Source: a virus
Length of the DNA stretch: 35,588 bases
Virus record (IMG/VR): IMGVR_UViG_3300032278_000049
Span: 1 to 35,588 of that record
Reading direction: 5' to 3' (one strand)
Part shown: positions 14,808-20,876 of the stretch, piece by piece
How the letters are laid out: every line of letters starts with the position of its first letter
How positions within the stretch are numbered: the stretch's first letter is position 1
Made by a program: the position numbers and the translations under genes
The notes under the pieces: generated by a model
Databases searched by the model: none
What the model saw: the letters and a program-made list of their open reading frames with translations, nothing else
What the model was told of the DNA's origin: nothing

Positions 14808-14894
14808 GCCACTGTGGCGGAACTGGTAGACGCCTTGGACTTAAAATCCAATGTTCGTAAGAGCGTGCCGGTTCGAGTCCGGCCAGTGGTACCA
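14808..14894 (+). tRNA. tRNA-Leu (UAA)
   Basis: Acceptor GCCACTG/CAGTGGT, D stem GCG/CGC, anticodon stem TTGGA/TCCAA with loop CTTAAAA (anticodon UAA), long variable arm, T arm GCCGG-TTCGAGT-CCGGC, A73 and encoded CCA (14892-14894). A normal class II tRNA, useful for comparison with the odd tRNA at 11520. UUA is a favoured Leu codon in this AT-rich genome. Confidence 0.95.
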
Positions 14895-14896
14895 AG

Positions 14897-15450
14897 ATAT
14901 ACTACACCCAATCGAGAGTCGCAGACGTATCGTCCTTCTTTCGAGGAACTGTAATCATTTTACGGAGCTTCTAATGATTTATCATTATTGATGGCCGGGT
15001 AGGCAATTGATTATTGGTGATTTGGGTGTAGTATTTTGTTTGTGGGACTAATGCGTGACCGTGTTAGGTTTAAGAAATATGCCATTCGTGAGCACAATGG
15101 AGGTAGACCGGCGGGCGAGGGAACAAAAACCGAATGAACTACTATAGGGACATTTAAGGGGACCATGTGGGGACTCAATGGTAAATGCTACCACCGAGCG
15201 AAGCATGGCTGAGTTTGAAAGCATGCCTCTCAAAGATGTGTGTGGAAGGGCGGAACCTATAGCAGGCTTAACATGCCCACATTAAGTTAGACTAAGCACT
15301 TCGAGGGAAGGAGGCGATCGAGGGCTGAGATAGACGTTAAAGAAGCAATTTAATGATCTAGGGGTTGCACCCCCCAATGAGTGGCTCGGCGGTAGAAGTG
15401 TTATGGGAGAGTAGAGCGATTGCAACCTCTGCTCTCCTGTCTTCTTTTGT
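14897..15450 (+). ncRNA. Large structured RNA candidate next to tRNA genes (about 550 nt)
   Basis: This stretch has no plausible gene on either strand and is clearly richer in G+C (about 43-52% per 60-nt line by hand count between 15061 and 15300) than the coding DNA around it. Many inverted repeats are visible: ATACTACACCCA (14899)/TGGGTGTAGTAT (15023) closing a 136-nt domain; AATCATT/AATGATT inside it; CCATT/AATGG around GTGAGCAC (15083-15101); CATTT...ACCAT/ATGGTAAATG (15151-15187); CTTAA/TTAAG (15267-15286); GGGG/CCCC (15361-15373); and an 11-pair terminator stem at 15406. Position between tRNA-Leu and tRNA-Ala recalls the large phage RNAs GOLLD and ROOL, which lie near tRNAs. I cannot tell whether this is one of them or a new class. 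Strand is inferred from the terminator and from the flanking tRNAs. Confidence 0.7.
15406..15450 (+). terminator. Intrinsic terminator ending the structured RNA
   Basis: GGAGAGTAGAG (15406-15416) pairs with CTCTGCTCTCC (15427-15437) in 11 pairs including one U-G, with a 10-nt loop, followed by the pyrimidine/T-rich tail TGTCTTCTTTTGT. It gives the 3' end and direction of the RNA candidate. Confidence 0.75.
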
Positions 15451-15465
15451 ACTAAATATTACACA

Positions 15466-15744
15466 ATGAAATATTTAATTATTTTAATTACATGTATATT
15501 ACTGCATGGATGTGCAGATTATGAAGTTGAAGAATACCCACCTAAATGGGTAATTGCTTCTCAATATCTACCTAAGGAAAAATTAAAAGGATTAACAGGT
15601 GCAGGATTTTTTACAATAGGAGATTCTATATACTCACATCATTGTGATAGGCATGGTAATATGATACGATTAAAATATGATGAAGAAGGTAAGCTCTGGA
15701 AACAGATAAAATACGAGACACACGGATGCAAAACGGATTCTTAG
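15466..15744 (+). CDS. Small lipoprotein (92 aa)
   Basis: MKYLIILITCILLHGC is a compact signal peptide with lipobox LLHGC, giving a lipidated Cys16. The mature part has acidic Tyr/Glu residues, then KWVIASQYLP, a GAGFFTIGDSIYSHHCDRHG loop with His and Cys, and ends in a short polar tail. No strong ribosome binding site is seen, and it begins 16 nt after the terminator tail of the RNA. It overlaps the next gene by 19 nt. Envelope protein of unknown role; with the two-segment membrane protein that follows it could act in lysis or exclusion (speculative). Confidence 0.7.
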   Translation: MKYLIILITCILLHGCADYEVEEYPPKWVIASQYLPKEKLKGLTGAGFFTIGDSIYSHHCDRHGNMIRLKYDEEGKLWKQIKYETHGCKTDS

Positions 15745-15977
15745 AACAACTCGATACATGGCTATACAAATATAAAGAACAACAACTACATTTTTTCTGG
15801 GCCTTTAGTGTTACTACTCTTGCAGTATTTTGGCAACCTTTATTAATATCAGGATTAGTAATTACAATCGGAAAAGAACTTTGGGACTGGAAAAGTTATA
15901 GTCATAGTTTTTCATGGAAAGACTTGCAATGGGGCTTTATAGGCTGGATTGCAGGATTATTAATCGTGGGGGCGTAG
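15726..15977 (+). CDS. Small two-segment membrane protein (83 aa)
   Basis: Residues about 22-47 (FFWAFSVTTLAVFWQPLLISGLVITIG) and 67-83 are hydrophobic, with KELWDWKSYSHSFSWKDLQW between them. The KE-x-x-D...DL...G-x-x-x-G layout resembles the YfiM/DUF2279 type of small membrane proteins; this is resemblance only. The gene overlaps the lipoprotein by 19 nt, and its stop codon (15975-15977) lies inside tRNA-Ala, so RNase P processing would cut the message near its 3' end. Confidence 0.65.
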   Translation: MQNGFLEQLDTWLYKYKEQQLHFFWAFSVTTLAVFWQPLLISGLVITIGKELWDWKSYSHSFSWKDLQWGFIGWIAGLLIVGA

Positions 15978-16043
15978 CTCATCTGGGAGAGCGTATCCCT
16001 TGCACGGATAAGGTAGCTGGTTCGACCCCAGTCGCCTCCACCA
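15968..16043 (+). tRNA. tRNA-Ala (UGC)
   Basis: Acceptor GGGGGCG/CGCCTCC includes the G3-U70 pair that defines Ala identity. Anticodon stem TATCC/GGATA with loop CTTGCAC gives UGC. T arm GCTGG-TTCGACC-CCAGT, A73 and encoded CCA (16041-16043). The 5' end contains the stop of the preceding membrane protein gene. Confidence 0.95.
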
Positions 16044-16044
16044 T

Positions 16045-16118
16045 GCGAGTGTCGTATAATGGTATTACCTTAGCCTTCCAAGCTAATGACACTGGTTCGA
16101 TTCCTGTCACTCGCTCCA
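16045..16118 (+). tRNA. tRNA-Gly (UCC)
   Basis: Acceptor GCGAGTG/CACTCGC, anticodon stem TTAGC/GCTAA with loop CTTCCAA (anticodon UCC), T arm CTGG-TTCGATT-CCTG, U73 and encoded CCA (16116-16118). It lies 1 nt after tRNA-Ala, so the two are cut from one transcript. Confidence 0.94.
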
Positions 16119-16124
16119 ACAAAT

Positions 16125-16268
16125 ATGATGTATAGAATCAAAATAGGCCAACAAACAGTTTTCAAAACAAATGATCTCAAAGAAGCATTTAAGGTTATCA
16201 AAGATATCTTTAATAAAGGTCATGAAGATGTTTATTTGTATGGTGGTAGGTTAGGTTCATGGAGATAA
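16125..16268 (+). CDS. Small protein upstream of the radical SAM gene (47 aa)
   Basis: The frame is open further up, but that part lies within tRNA-Gly, so I start at ATG 16125 (a second ATG follows). The product reads MMYRIKIGQQTVFKTNDL, then an amphipathic helix EAFKVIKDIFNKG, and ends DVYLYGGRLGSWR. No ribosome binding site stands between the tRNA CCA end and the ATG, only 6 nt. It overlaps the radical SAM gene by 10 nt, so the two are coupled. It could be a small substrate or partner of that enzyme, or an unrelated small phage protein. Confidence 0.55.
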   Translation: MMYRIKIGQQTVFKTNDLKEAFKVIKDIFNKGHEDVYLYGGRLGSWR

Positions 16269-17137
16269 CATTTAACATACCCTTAGGTATAGATATAGAA
16301 TTTAATGAAGCATGTAATGCTAGTTGTGTATACTGTCCTGTTAGCATTAATCCTCGACGTAAAAATAAACATATGTCGTTAGAAGATAGCGATAGTATTT
16401 TTAAAAAATTAGAAAAACAAACTATAGAATTTATTTCGTTTTCACTTTTTAACGAACCGTTATTAGATCCATTTTTTAATCAAAGGATAGAACAGTTACG
16501 AAAATACAAATTATATAAAACACTATCTCTTCATACAAACGGTATATTATTAACACCAAAAATATTAGATTTTTTAAAAGAATCTGATTTAAAACATATG
16601 GTTTTTAATTTTCCTTCAGCAATAGAAGAAGAATGGTCAACCCAAATGGGTATGCATAAAAAGCATTTTTTACCTACATTAGATAATATACTTTCATTTT
16701 GCGAGTCCTTTAAAAACGTGCAAGTTACAATAGAAATGAACCAAAAATTATTCTATGATAAGCCAAAAGAATACAGAGAAGGACTTACAAAAATGTTCGA
16801 TGAAAGGGTGTATTTTGATTTAGCCCCTTTAGTTAATCAAGCAGGTAATATTGTTAATGAACATGTTGCTTCTCCGCCTGTTAAAAGAACATTTAAACAT
16901 GCTTTTTGCAGAGATGGCAAATTATTAAATAGTTTAACAATAAACCATAACGGCGATTGTCGTTTATGTTGTAAAGACTATCATAAAAAATATACAGTCG
17001 GAAACATACTTACTGATAGTGTTAAAGACATTTTAACATCAAAGGAATCTAAAAGATTAATATCACAAATATATGGTAGTAAACCAAAAGATAAAGATCT
17101 TTTATGTAAATCTTGTACAAACTTTTTAACTATATAA
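16259..17137 (+). CDS. Radical SAM / SPASM-type enzyme (292 aa)
   Basis: The radical SAM cluster motif CNASCVYC (C19, C23, C26) follows IDIEFNEA, typical for this family. Next come FNEPLLDP and TNGILLTP, standard barrel motifs. The C-terminal part has FCRDGK, GDCRLCCKDY, GNILTD and a last CKSC, the Cys layout of a SPASM domain binding extra Fe-S clusters. Such enzymes modify peptides or proteins or act on small molecules through the 5'-deoxyadenosyl radical. GGTTCATGG gives no strong ribosome binding site; coupling to the preceding small gene is likely. It is followed by a small acidic gene and a 2OG oxygenase. Substrate unknown. Confidence 0.88.
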   Translation: MEITFNIPLGIDIEFNEACNASCVYCPVSINPRRKNKHMSLEDSDSIFKKLEKQTIEFISFSLFNEPLLDPFFNQRIEQLRKYKLYKTLSLHTNGILLTPKILDFLKESDLKHMVFNFPSAIEEEWSTQMGMHKKHFLPTLDNILSFCESFKNVQVTIEMNQKLFYDKPKEYREGLTKMFDERVYFDLAPLVNQAGNIVNEHVASPPVKRTFKHAFCRDGKLLNSLTINHNGDCRLCCKDYHKKYTVGNILTDSVKDILTSKESKRLISQIYGSKPKDKDLLCKSCTNFLTI

Positions 17138-17141
17138 AATA

Positions 17142-17279
17142 ATGAAAGAAAATTTTAGTATAACCAAAACACTTGTTGAAAATGAAGACGGCGAGTTAGT
17201 CATTGAATTTACAGAAGACGAATTAGATGACTTAGGTTTAGAAAACGCAGAAGACATATTCGATGATAAAGATAATTGA
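17142..17279 (+). CDS. Small acidic protein (45 aa)
   Basis: Starts 4 nt after the radical SAM stop and overlaps the 2OG oxygenase start by 17 nt. It is strongly acidic (MKENFSITKTLVENEDGE, then LVIEFTEDELDDLGLENA). The pattern DGELVIEF-TEDELDDLGL resembles small AbrB/SpoVT-like proteins common in T4-like marine phages. I considered a RiPP precursor, but it lacks a Cys-, Gly- or Ser-rich core. Function unknown. Confidence 0.65.
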   Translation: MKENFSITKTLVENEDGELVIEFTEDELDDLGLENAEDIFDDKDN

Positions 17280-17829
17280 TGATATATTTGAGGAGCAATT
17301 CCTTGATTATTTAAATCATACATTTAAATATTTGCATTATAAATTTTATTTAGATCATAATAATGTTTTTGAAGAGCATCATAATGAAACACCCTTGATG
17401 TTAAGTAATTCTGGACCTAAACAATTTGATAGTCCCCCATATGAATATATGTTCAAAACGTTCTTAGAGGCAGACAAATCTATTAATAAAAACATAACAG
17501 TAAATGATAGATATATTCATTTAAGTCCTTATGGAGCAACAGGTCCCTTGCATCATGATACACATATTCAAAACGATTTAAGTTTTCTATTTTATCCTTC
17601 TATTTGGGATCCTAAATATGAAGGAAGTACACTTATTAGGCCAGACGAAGGGGACGATCAAATTATAGAATATAAACAAAATCGTCTTGTTATATTTGAT
17701 GGAAGTTTTTGGCACCAAGCAATGCATCATACCAATCCTAATCATAGATTTACTGTAGTTTTTCTTACACATTTTATTACGAGACAAAATTACGAAGGAA
17801 CATATCCCCAATATGATATAGTGGACTAA
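17263..17829 (+). CDS. 2OG-Fe(II) oxygenase, prolyl-4-hydroxylase-like (188 aa)
   Basis: Small double-stranded beta-helix oxygenase using Fe(II), O2 and 2-oxoglutarate. Iron ligands: H97-x-D99 in GPLHHDTH and a distal His (H151 in DGSFWHQAMHH), with R162 in NPNHRFTVVFL as 2OG anchor. The strand ending VVFLTHF fits the family. Such genes are common in marine T4-like phages and may hydroxylate proteins or nucleic acid. The start lies inside the preceding acidic gene, and the stop overlaps the stop of the convergent membrane protein gene by 3 nt. Confidence 0.85.
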   Translation: MIKIIDDIFEEQFLDYLNHTFKYLHYKFYLDHNNVFEEHHNETPLMLSNSGPKQFDSPPYEYMFKTFLEADKSINKNITVNDRYIHLSPYGATGPLHHDTHIQNDLSFLFYPSIWDPKYEGSTLIRPDEGDDQIIEYKQNRLVIFDGSFWHQAMHHTNPNHRFTVVFLTHFITRQNYEGTYPQYDIVD

Positions 17830-18497
17830 GCCATAAAAATATGGTACTTGATAATGGTATAAATGAATCCTACAAAAAAGATTCCCATACCAATTTCATG
17901 TATTCTCCTATTGGCACTTATTACCATAGGGAACATAACACAAAGCATAATAACTCTGCCTAAAACTTTCGTAGAATAAAGCTCGCCTTGAAAGAACACA
18001 AAAAGGTTTCCTATGAGTGCAACTTGTAATAACCATGCTAATCCTAATATGACTCTATGATATTGGTAGTAATAATCTTTTAAATCAAGAGACTTCCCGT
18101 CATGATTTCGCGGAGTTAATATTTCAGATATCATGTACATTAAAAAAGGAACGAGGCAAAAAAGAACATACGTGCCTAAGTTCCATCCGTCATTTGGAAA
18201 ATAGTTTAAATCGGTTAGTGGATAGCAAGTCCACCAAAATAACATGATTGTAAAAAGAGTGATGAAACAAAAGGCTGTATGTGGCCAGTAAAAGAAAACA
18301 TCATCATCGGGATCACTGTTATAGTTTTTGGCTAATAATTCAACAAGATTTGTCATTAATTTTACCATAGCCAAACCTAATACCATGAAGGCCACGGCGC
18401 CAATATGCGAAAATACCATTTTTTGTCCCCGTAAATAGGAGAGAAATTTATGGTATATGCATTTTTTTGTCTCCTGTGTATTTATTTTATTTTGCAT
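17826..18497 (-). CDS. Multi-pass membrane protein of unknown function (about 223 aa)
   Basis: About five or six hydrophobic segments: residues about 33-57, 70-92, 103-125, 150-172, 178-197 and 205-221. Soluble loops contain DPDDD and TPRNHDGKSLDLKDYYYQYHR. No family recognised. The ATG at 18497 gives 223 aa; a second in-frame ATG at 18419 (MVFSHIG) with GGGG 6-7 nt upstream would give 197 aa and begins just before the first membrane segment, so the start is open. It is the only minus-strand gene between 12.6 kb and the window end. It is convergent with the 2OG oxygenase and divergent from the gene at 18584. Confidence 0.7.
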   Translation of the reverse strand: MQNKINTQETKKCIYHKFLSYLRGQKMVFSHIGAVAFMVLGLAMVKLMTNLVELLAKNYNSDPDDDVFFYWPHTAFCFITLFTIMLFWWTCYPLTDLNYFPNDGWNLGTYVLFCLVPFLMYMISEILTPRNHDGKSLDLKDYYYQYHRVILGLAWLLQVALIGNLFVFFQGELYSTKVLGRVIMLCVMFPMVISANRRIHEIGMGIFFVGFIYTIIKYHIFMA

Positions 18498-18513
18498 TAT
18501 TGACTCTTTTTGG

Positions 18514-18542
18514 TTGACCTTTTTGGTTTAAGAACGTATAAT
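18514..18542 (+). promoter_or_regulatory. Sigma70-type promoter
   Basis: TTGACC (18514-18519), 17 bp, TATAAT (18537-18542), 42 nt before the ATG at 18584. A near-consensus host-type promoter for the group of small plus-strand genes 18584-19247. Confidence 0.75.
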
Positions 18543-18567
18543 AGTTGTTATAGTAATTAAGTTAACT

Positions 18568-18582
18568 TTAGCAAGGAGCTAA
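18568..18582 (+). promoter_or_regulatory. Small hairpin presenting the ribosome binding site
   Basis: TTAGC (18568-18572) and GCTAA (18578-18582) pair around the loop AAGGA, which holds the Shine-Dalgarno core, directly before ATG 18584. The stem may expose the site rather than hide it, as the GGA is in the loop. Five base pairs only. Confidence 0.4.
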
Positions 18583-18583
18583 G

Positions 18584-18829
18584 ATGGCACTTAAATTCGA
18601 AAACACATTTAAAGTTGGTGATAAGATTAAATCACAGGATTTTTTTGGAAAACCTGAATATTACATTGCAGGTGAAATCATTAGAACTGAAACAGTTAGA
18701 GGTGCAAAGGTATATTCAATAGACATTGTCGAAGATACATTAGGTGATGGTGAAAGAGTTGGAGATGTAGGTTATGTTCCGATGGAAGTTTCTTTTATGG
18801 AATTTGATAACAGAGTGACACTTTATTAG
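18584..18829 (+). CDS. Small beta-rich protein of unknown function (81 aa)
   Basis: First gene behind a strong sigma70-like promoter, with AAGGAG before the ATG. The protein looks like a small beta-barrel: FKVGDKIKSQDFFGKPEYYI, then strands AGEIIRTETV and GAKVYSIDIVED, and an acidic GDGERVGDVGYVPM part. No Cys, no membrane segment. Probably early expressed. No family recognised. Confidence 0.7.
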   Translation: MALKFENTFKVGDKIKSQDFFGKPEYYIAGEIIRTETVRGAKVYSIDIVEDTLGDGERVGDVGYVPMEVSFMEFDNRVTLY

Positions 18830-18837
18830 GAGACACA

Positions 18838-18993
18838 ATGACTAGGCAGGAATTTAATGAACTAGCAGAAGATTACGGTACTGATAAAGCCAAAAAGGCG
18901 ATGACTTGGTTATATAATAACACAACCGCTGATTTCCGAAAATGTGTATACATTGTAGGATTTCTTAAATCAAACGAATTACTTTGGAACTAG
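18838..18993 (+). CDS. Small helical protein (51 aa)
   Basis: Begins 9 nt after the previous stop with AGGAG 6 nt before ATG 18838. The product MTRQEFNELAEDYGTDKAKK followed by AMTWLYNN and FRKCVYIVGFLKSNELLWN is mostly helical with one Cys. Tight spacing on both sides (8 nt to the next start) marks it as part of the same operon. Unknown function. Confidence 0.7.
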   Translation: MTRQEFNELAEDYGTDKAKKAMTWLYNNTTADFRKCVYIVGFLKSNELLWN

Positions 18994-19001
18994 GAGAATT
19001 T

Positions 19002-19247
19002 ATGTTTATTTTTGCGTCAATTAACAATGCTAAGTTTAATATTAATGTAGACACGAAATTTGCAACGTACAAAAAAGATTTTAAATTAGATGACGTTAGT
19101 GCAATGGCACGTTTCCTTAAACAATTCAAAAAACAATCCCACATAGCAACTTCCTCCAGTATTGACTTTCCAGAAGAAGACGGAGCACCAGAAGGTTTTG
19201 ATGCTCGTGAAAAACTTGGACAAGCAATGCAACTTGCATGGTCCTAA
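19002..19247 (+). CDS. Small protein of unknown function (81 aa)
   Basis: ATG at 19002 has GGAG 6 nt upstream; a TTG at 18984 opens the same frame but lies within the previous gene. The product begins MFIFASINNAKFNINVDTKF, continues with a basic helix (MARFLKQFKKQ) and an acidic part DFPEEDGAPEGFD, and ends REKLGQAMQLAWS. No signature recognised. It ends 1 nt before the HNH gene. Confidence 0.65.
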   Translation: MFIFASINNAKFNINVDTKFATYKKDFKLDDVSAMARFLKQFKKQSHIATSSSIDFPEEDGAPEGFDAREKLGQAMQLAWS

Positions 19248-19248
19248 T

Positions 19249-19647
19249 ATGTCTATAAGACCAACATGTTGTAATCACGGGTGCGAAAAACCTGTAATAC
19301 CAATGACAGGAAAAATTTCAGATCCATCACCTAGGTGGAGGCCTGTATGCGGTCATTGTCAAGCCGCAAATTATGGTAAACATCCCTATGCAAAAGGAGT
19401 CACACCATTTGTTACAGGAACTTGTAGTAATAAAGATGGACACTTAGGATTTACTTGCTGGACTGACTTTGTTAGTATGCCAAAGGACTATAAAGGCAGA
19501 ACACAAATTGATCATGTTGATGGTAATCCTAATCATAATGATCTTTCCAATCTAGATGAACTTTGCCAATCTTGTCATTCTTATAAAGGACAACGAAGTG
19601 GTGATCATAATGGTTGGAAAGGATCTTCACGTAGGTTTAATAAATAG
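19249..19647 (+). CDS. HNH endonuclease-like zinc protein (132 aa)
   Basis: The HNH core is QIDHVDGNPNHNDLSNLDEL (residues 86-105) followed by CQSCHSYKGQ: D88-H89 in the first position, N101, and H110 in the last. Two CxxC pairs (C34/C37 in VCGHC and C106/C109) give a structural zinc site. I use ATG 19249, just after the previous stop; the open frame extends back to 19162 inside the upstream gene, but no ribosome binding site supports that. It may be a homing-type nuclease or one used in DNA processing. It sits just before the structural genes. Confidence 0.8.
   Translation: MSIRPTCCNHGCEKPVIPMTGKISDPSPRWRPVCGHCQAANYGKHPYAKGVTPFVTGTCSNKDGHLGFTCWTDFVSMPKDYKGRTQIDHVDGNPNHNDLSNLDELCQSCHSYKGQRSGDHNGWKGSSRRFNK
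19639..19646 (+). promoter_or_regulatory. Possible late promoter element
   Basis: AATAAATA overlaps the end of the HNH gene, 17 nt before the ATG at 19663, which has CGGAG upstream. Same form as before gp13, but in AT-rich DNA and next to a stop codon it could be chance. Confidence 0.35.
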
Positions 19648-19662
19648 AAACACGGAGATAAC

Positions 19663-20835
19663 ATGGCTACAAAAAGTAATTTGCTTAAAAAAGTACCAAA
19701 GAAAAAACGTCGAGTAACCAAATTAGAAGTAGACGAAAAGTATACAGGGGCTGAACAAGAATTTGTTGGCGATATACTTACTCGAGACCAAATTCAAAAC
19801 GGGTTCAATTATTACTGTTACCATAAAGGTGTTAAAGATGCTAAGACATTTATTGCAGATTTTCTAATTGCCGAAGGGCGTAAGGATGAAGCAAAGCAAG
19901 TTAAGGCATGTCCTGATGTGTTTGTTATTTCTACATACGGATGGCTTGCACGAATGAAAACTAAAGGTGCAACGTTTGATGTAGAAATGGATATCGAAGA
20001 TAGGCTTGAACAACATGTTCAATATCTTTGCAAACAAGGTAGTCTTAAAAAAGAAGTAGTTGCAGAAAAGAAAGAACTACGATCTCAAGGACCAACTATA
20101 CAAGACAGGATTAAAGAACAATCAAATGATATGGATGGACAATTCCAAGAATGGGTAGATTTATATGTAGGAAGTCCTAATTTGTTTAATCCTGTTATTT
20201 TAGATCCTTATGCACATTTACAAACTAGTAATTGTACTCAAGCTCATGCAAGACGTATTAAAAAGGATTGGGAGAATGAACTTGTTGAATTTGAAGAAGT
20301 AGTAAAAGGTGTTGATGAAGATCTTAAAGAAGGATATTCGCATTTACTTAAAAATAAGCGAATGGAAGGCCTTATTGAACTTGTAAATAGGTTTATTGAT
20401 GCCTGCGATGTTATTATAGGTGAATCAAAAGCAACACGAAAGCAACGTAAGAAGAAGCCGGTAAGTGTTGATAAACAAATTGCAAAACTCAAATTTAAAC
20501 AAACAGATGCTGGATTGGGAATTACTAGTGTTAATCCTGTTAACATTGTTGGTGCTACCATGGCTGTTATATACCAGTGCAAGTATCGTAAACTTGGTGT
20601 TTATGTAGCCGATGATGACAGAGGATTTAAGGTTAAAGGGACCACAATACTTAATTTTAGTGAGAAAAATTCAACTAAAAAGACCCTCAGGAAGCCTAAA
20701 GAGCAATTAAGTTTTGCTAAAAAGGCAACCAAACATAAGTTTGGTAAATGGTTTGAAGCAGACGTTAAAACCACAGAAACTAAACTTACTGGCCGGTTTT
20801 CCGACGATACAGTCATCCTGCAAGTCTTTAAGTAA
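19663..20835 (+). CDS. Conserved marine-myovirus protein of unknown function (390 aa)
   Basis: A basic start (KKVPKKKRRV), a mixed helical domain to about residue 135, a helical middle with acidic stretches (ELVEFEEVVKGVDEDLKEGY, residues about 205-225), a very basic linker (ESKATRKQRKKKPVSVDK), and a C-terminal domain about residues 275-390 with YQCKYRKLGVYVADDDRG, KGTTILNF, KKTLRKP and a closing GRFSDDTVILQVFK. I recall a similar C-terminal domain in cyanophage proteins of unknown function, unverified. It sits immediately upstream of gp13. Possibly DNA-binding or virion-associated; no catalytic motif seen. Confidence 0.7.
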   Translation: MATKSNLLKKVPKKKRRVTKLEVDEKYTGAEQEFVGDILTRDQIQNGFNYYCYHKGVKDAKTFIADFLIAEGRKDEAKQVKACPDVFVISTYGWLARMKTKGATFDVEMDIEDRLEQHVQYLCKQGSLKKEVVAEKKELRSQGPTIQDRIKEQSNDMDGQFQEWVDLYVGSPNLFNPVILDPYAHLQTSNCTQAHARRIKKDWENELVEFEEVVKGVDEDLKEGYSHLLKNKRMEGLIELVNRFIDACDVIIGESKATRKQRKKKPVSVDKQIAKLKFKQTDAGLGITSVNPVNIVGATMAVIYQCKYRKLGVYVADDDRGFKVKGTTILNFSEKNSTKKTLRKPKEQLSFAKKATKHKFGKWFEADVKTTETKLTGRFSDDTVILQVFK

Positions 20836-20839
20836 CATA

Positions 20840-20872
20840 CTGGTCTCCGAATAAATACTATACGGAGACCAG
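20840..20872 (+). promoter_or_regulatory. Hairpin enclosing a late promoter and hiding the gp13 ribosome binding site
   Basis: CTGGTCTCCG (20840-20849) and CGGAGACCAG (20863-20872) are perfect 10-bp arms. The 13-nt loop holds AATAAATA (20850-20857), the late promoter form of this phage. The 3' arm contains GGAG (20864-20867), the ribosome binding site of gp13 (ATG 20877). Transcripts from upstream would fold and hide the site; transcripts starting at the late promoter would begin near 20864 and lack the 5' arm. T4 genes e, soc and 49 are controlled this way. Confidence 0.8.
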
Positions 20873-20876
20873 AGTT

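Noticed and set aside
14808-15034. Group I intron in or behind tRNA-Leu
   Set aside because: The tRNA is intact and ends in CCA; no second exon or split anticodon arm follows.
14895-15465. tmRNA or RNase P RNA in the gene-free stretch
   Set aside because: I see no tmRNA tag frame, no tRNA-like CCA end and none of the conserved RNase P blocks. I keep it as an unclassified structured RNA.
17142-17279. RiPP precursor directly after the radical SAM gene
   Set aside because: The 45-aa product is acidic, lacks a core rich in modifiable residues and resembles small AbrB-like phage proteins.
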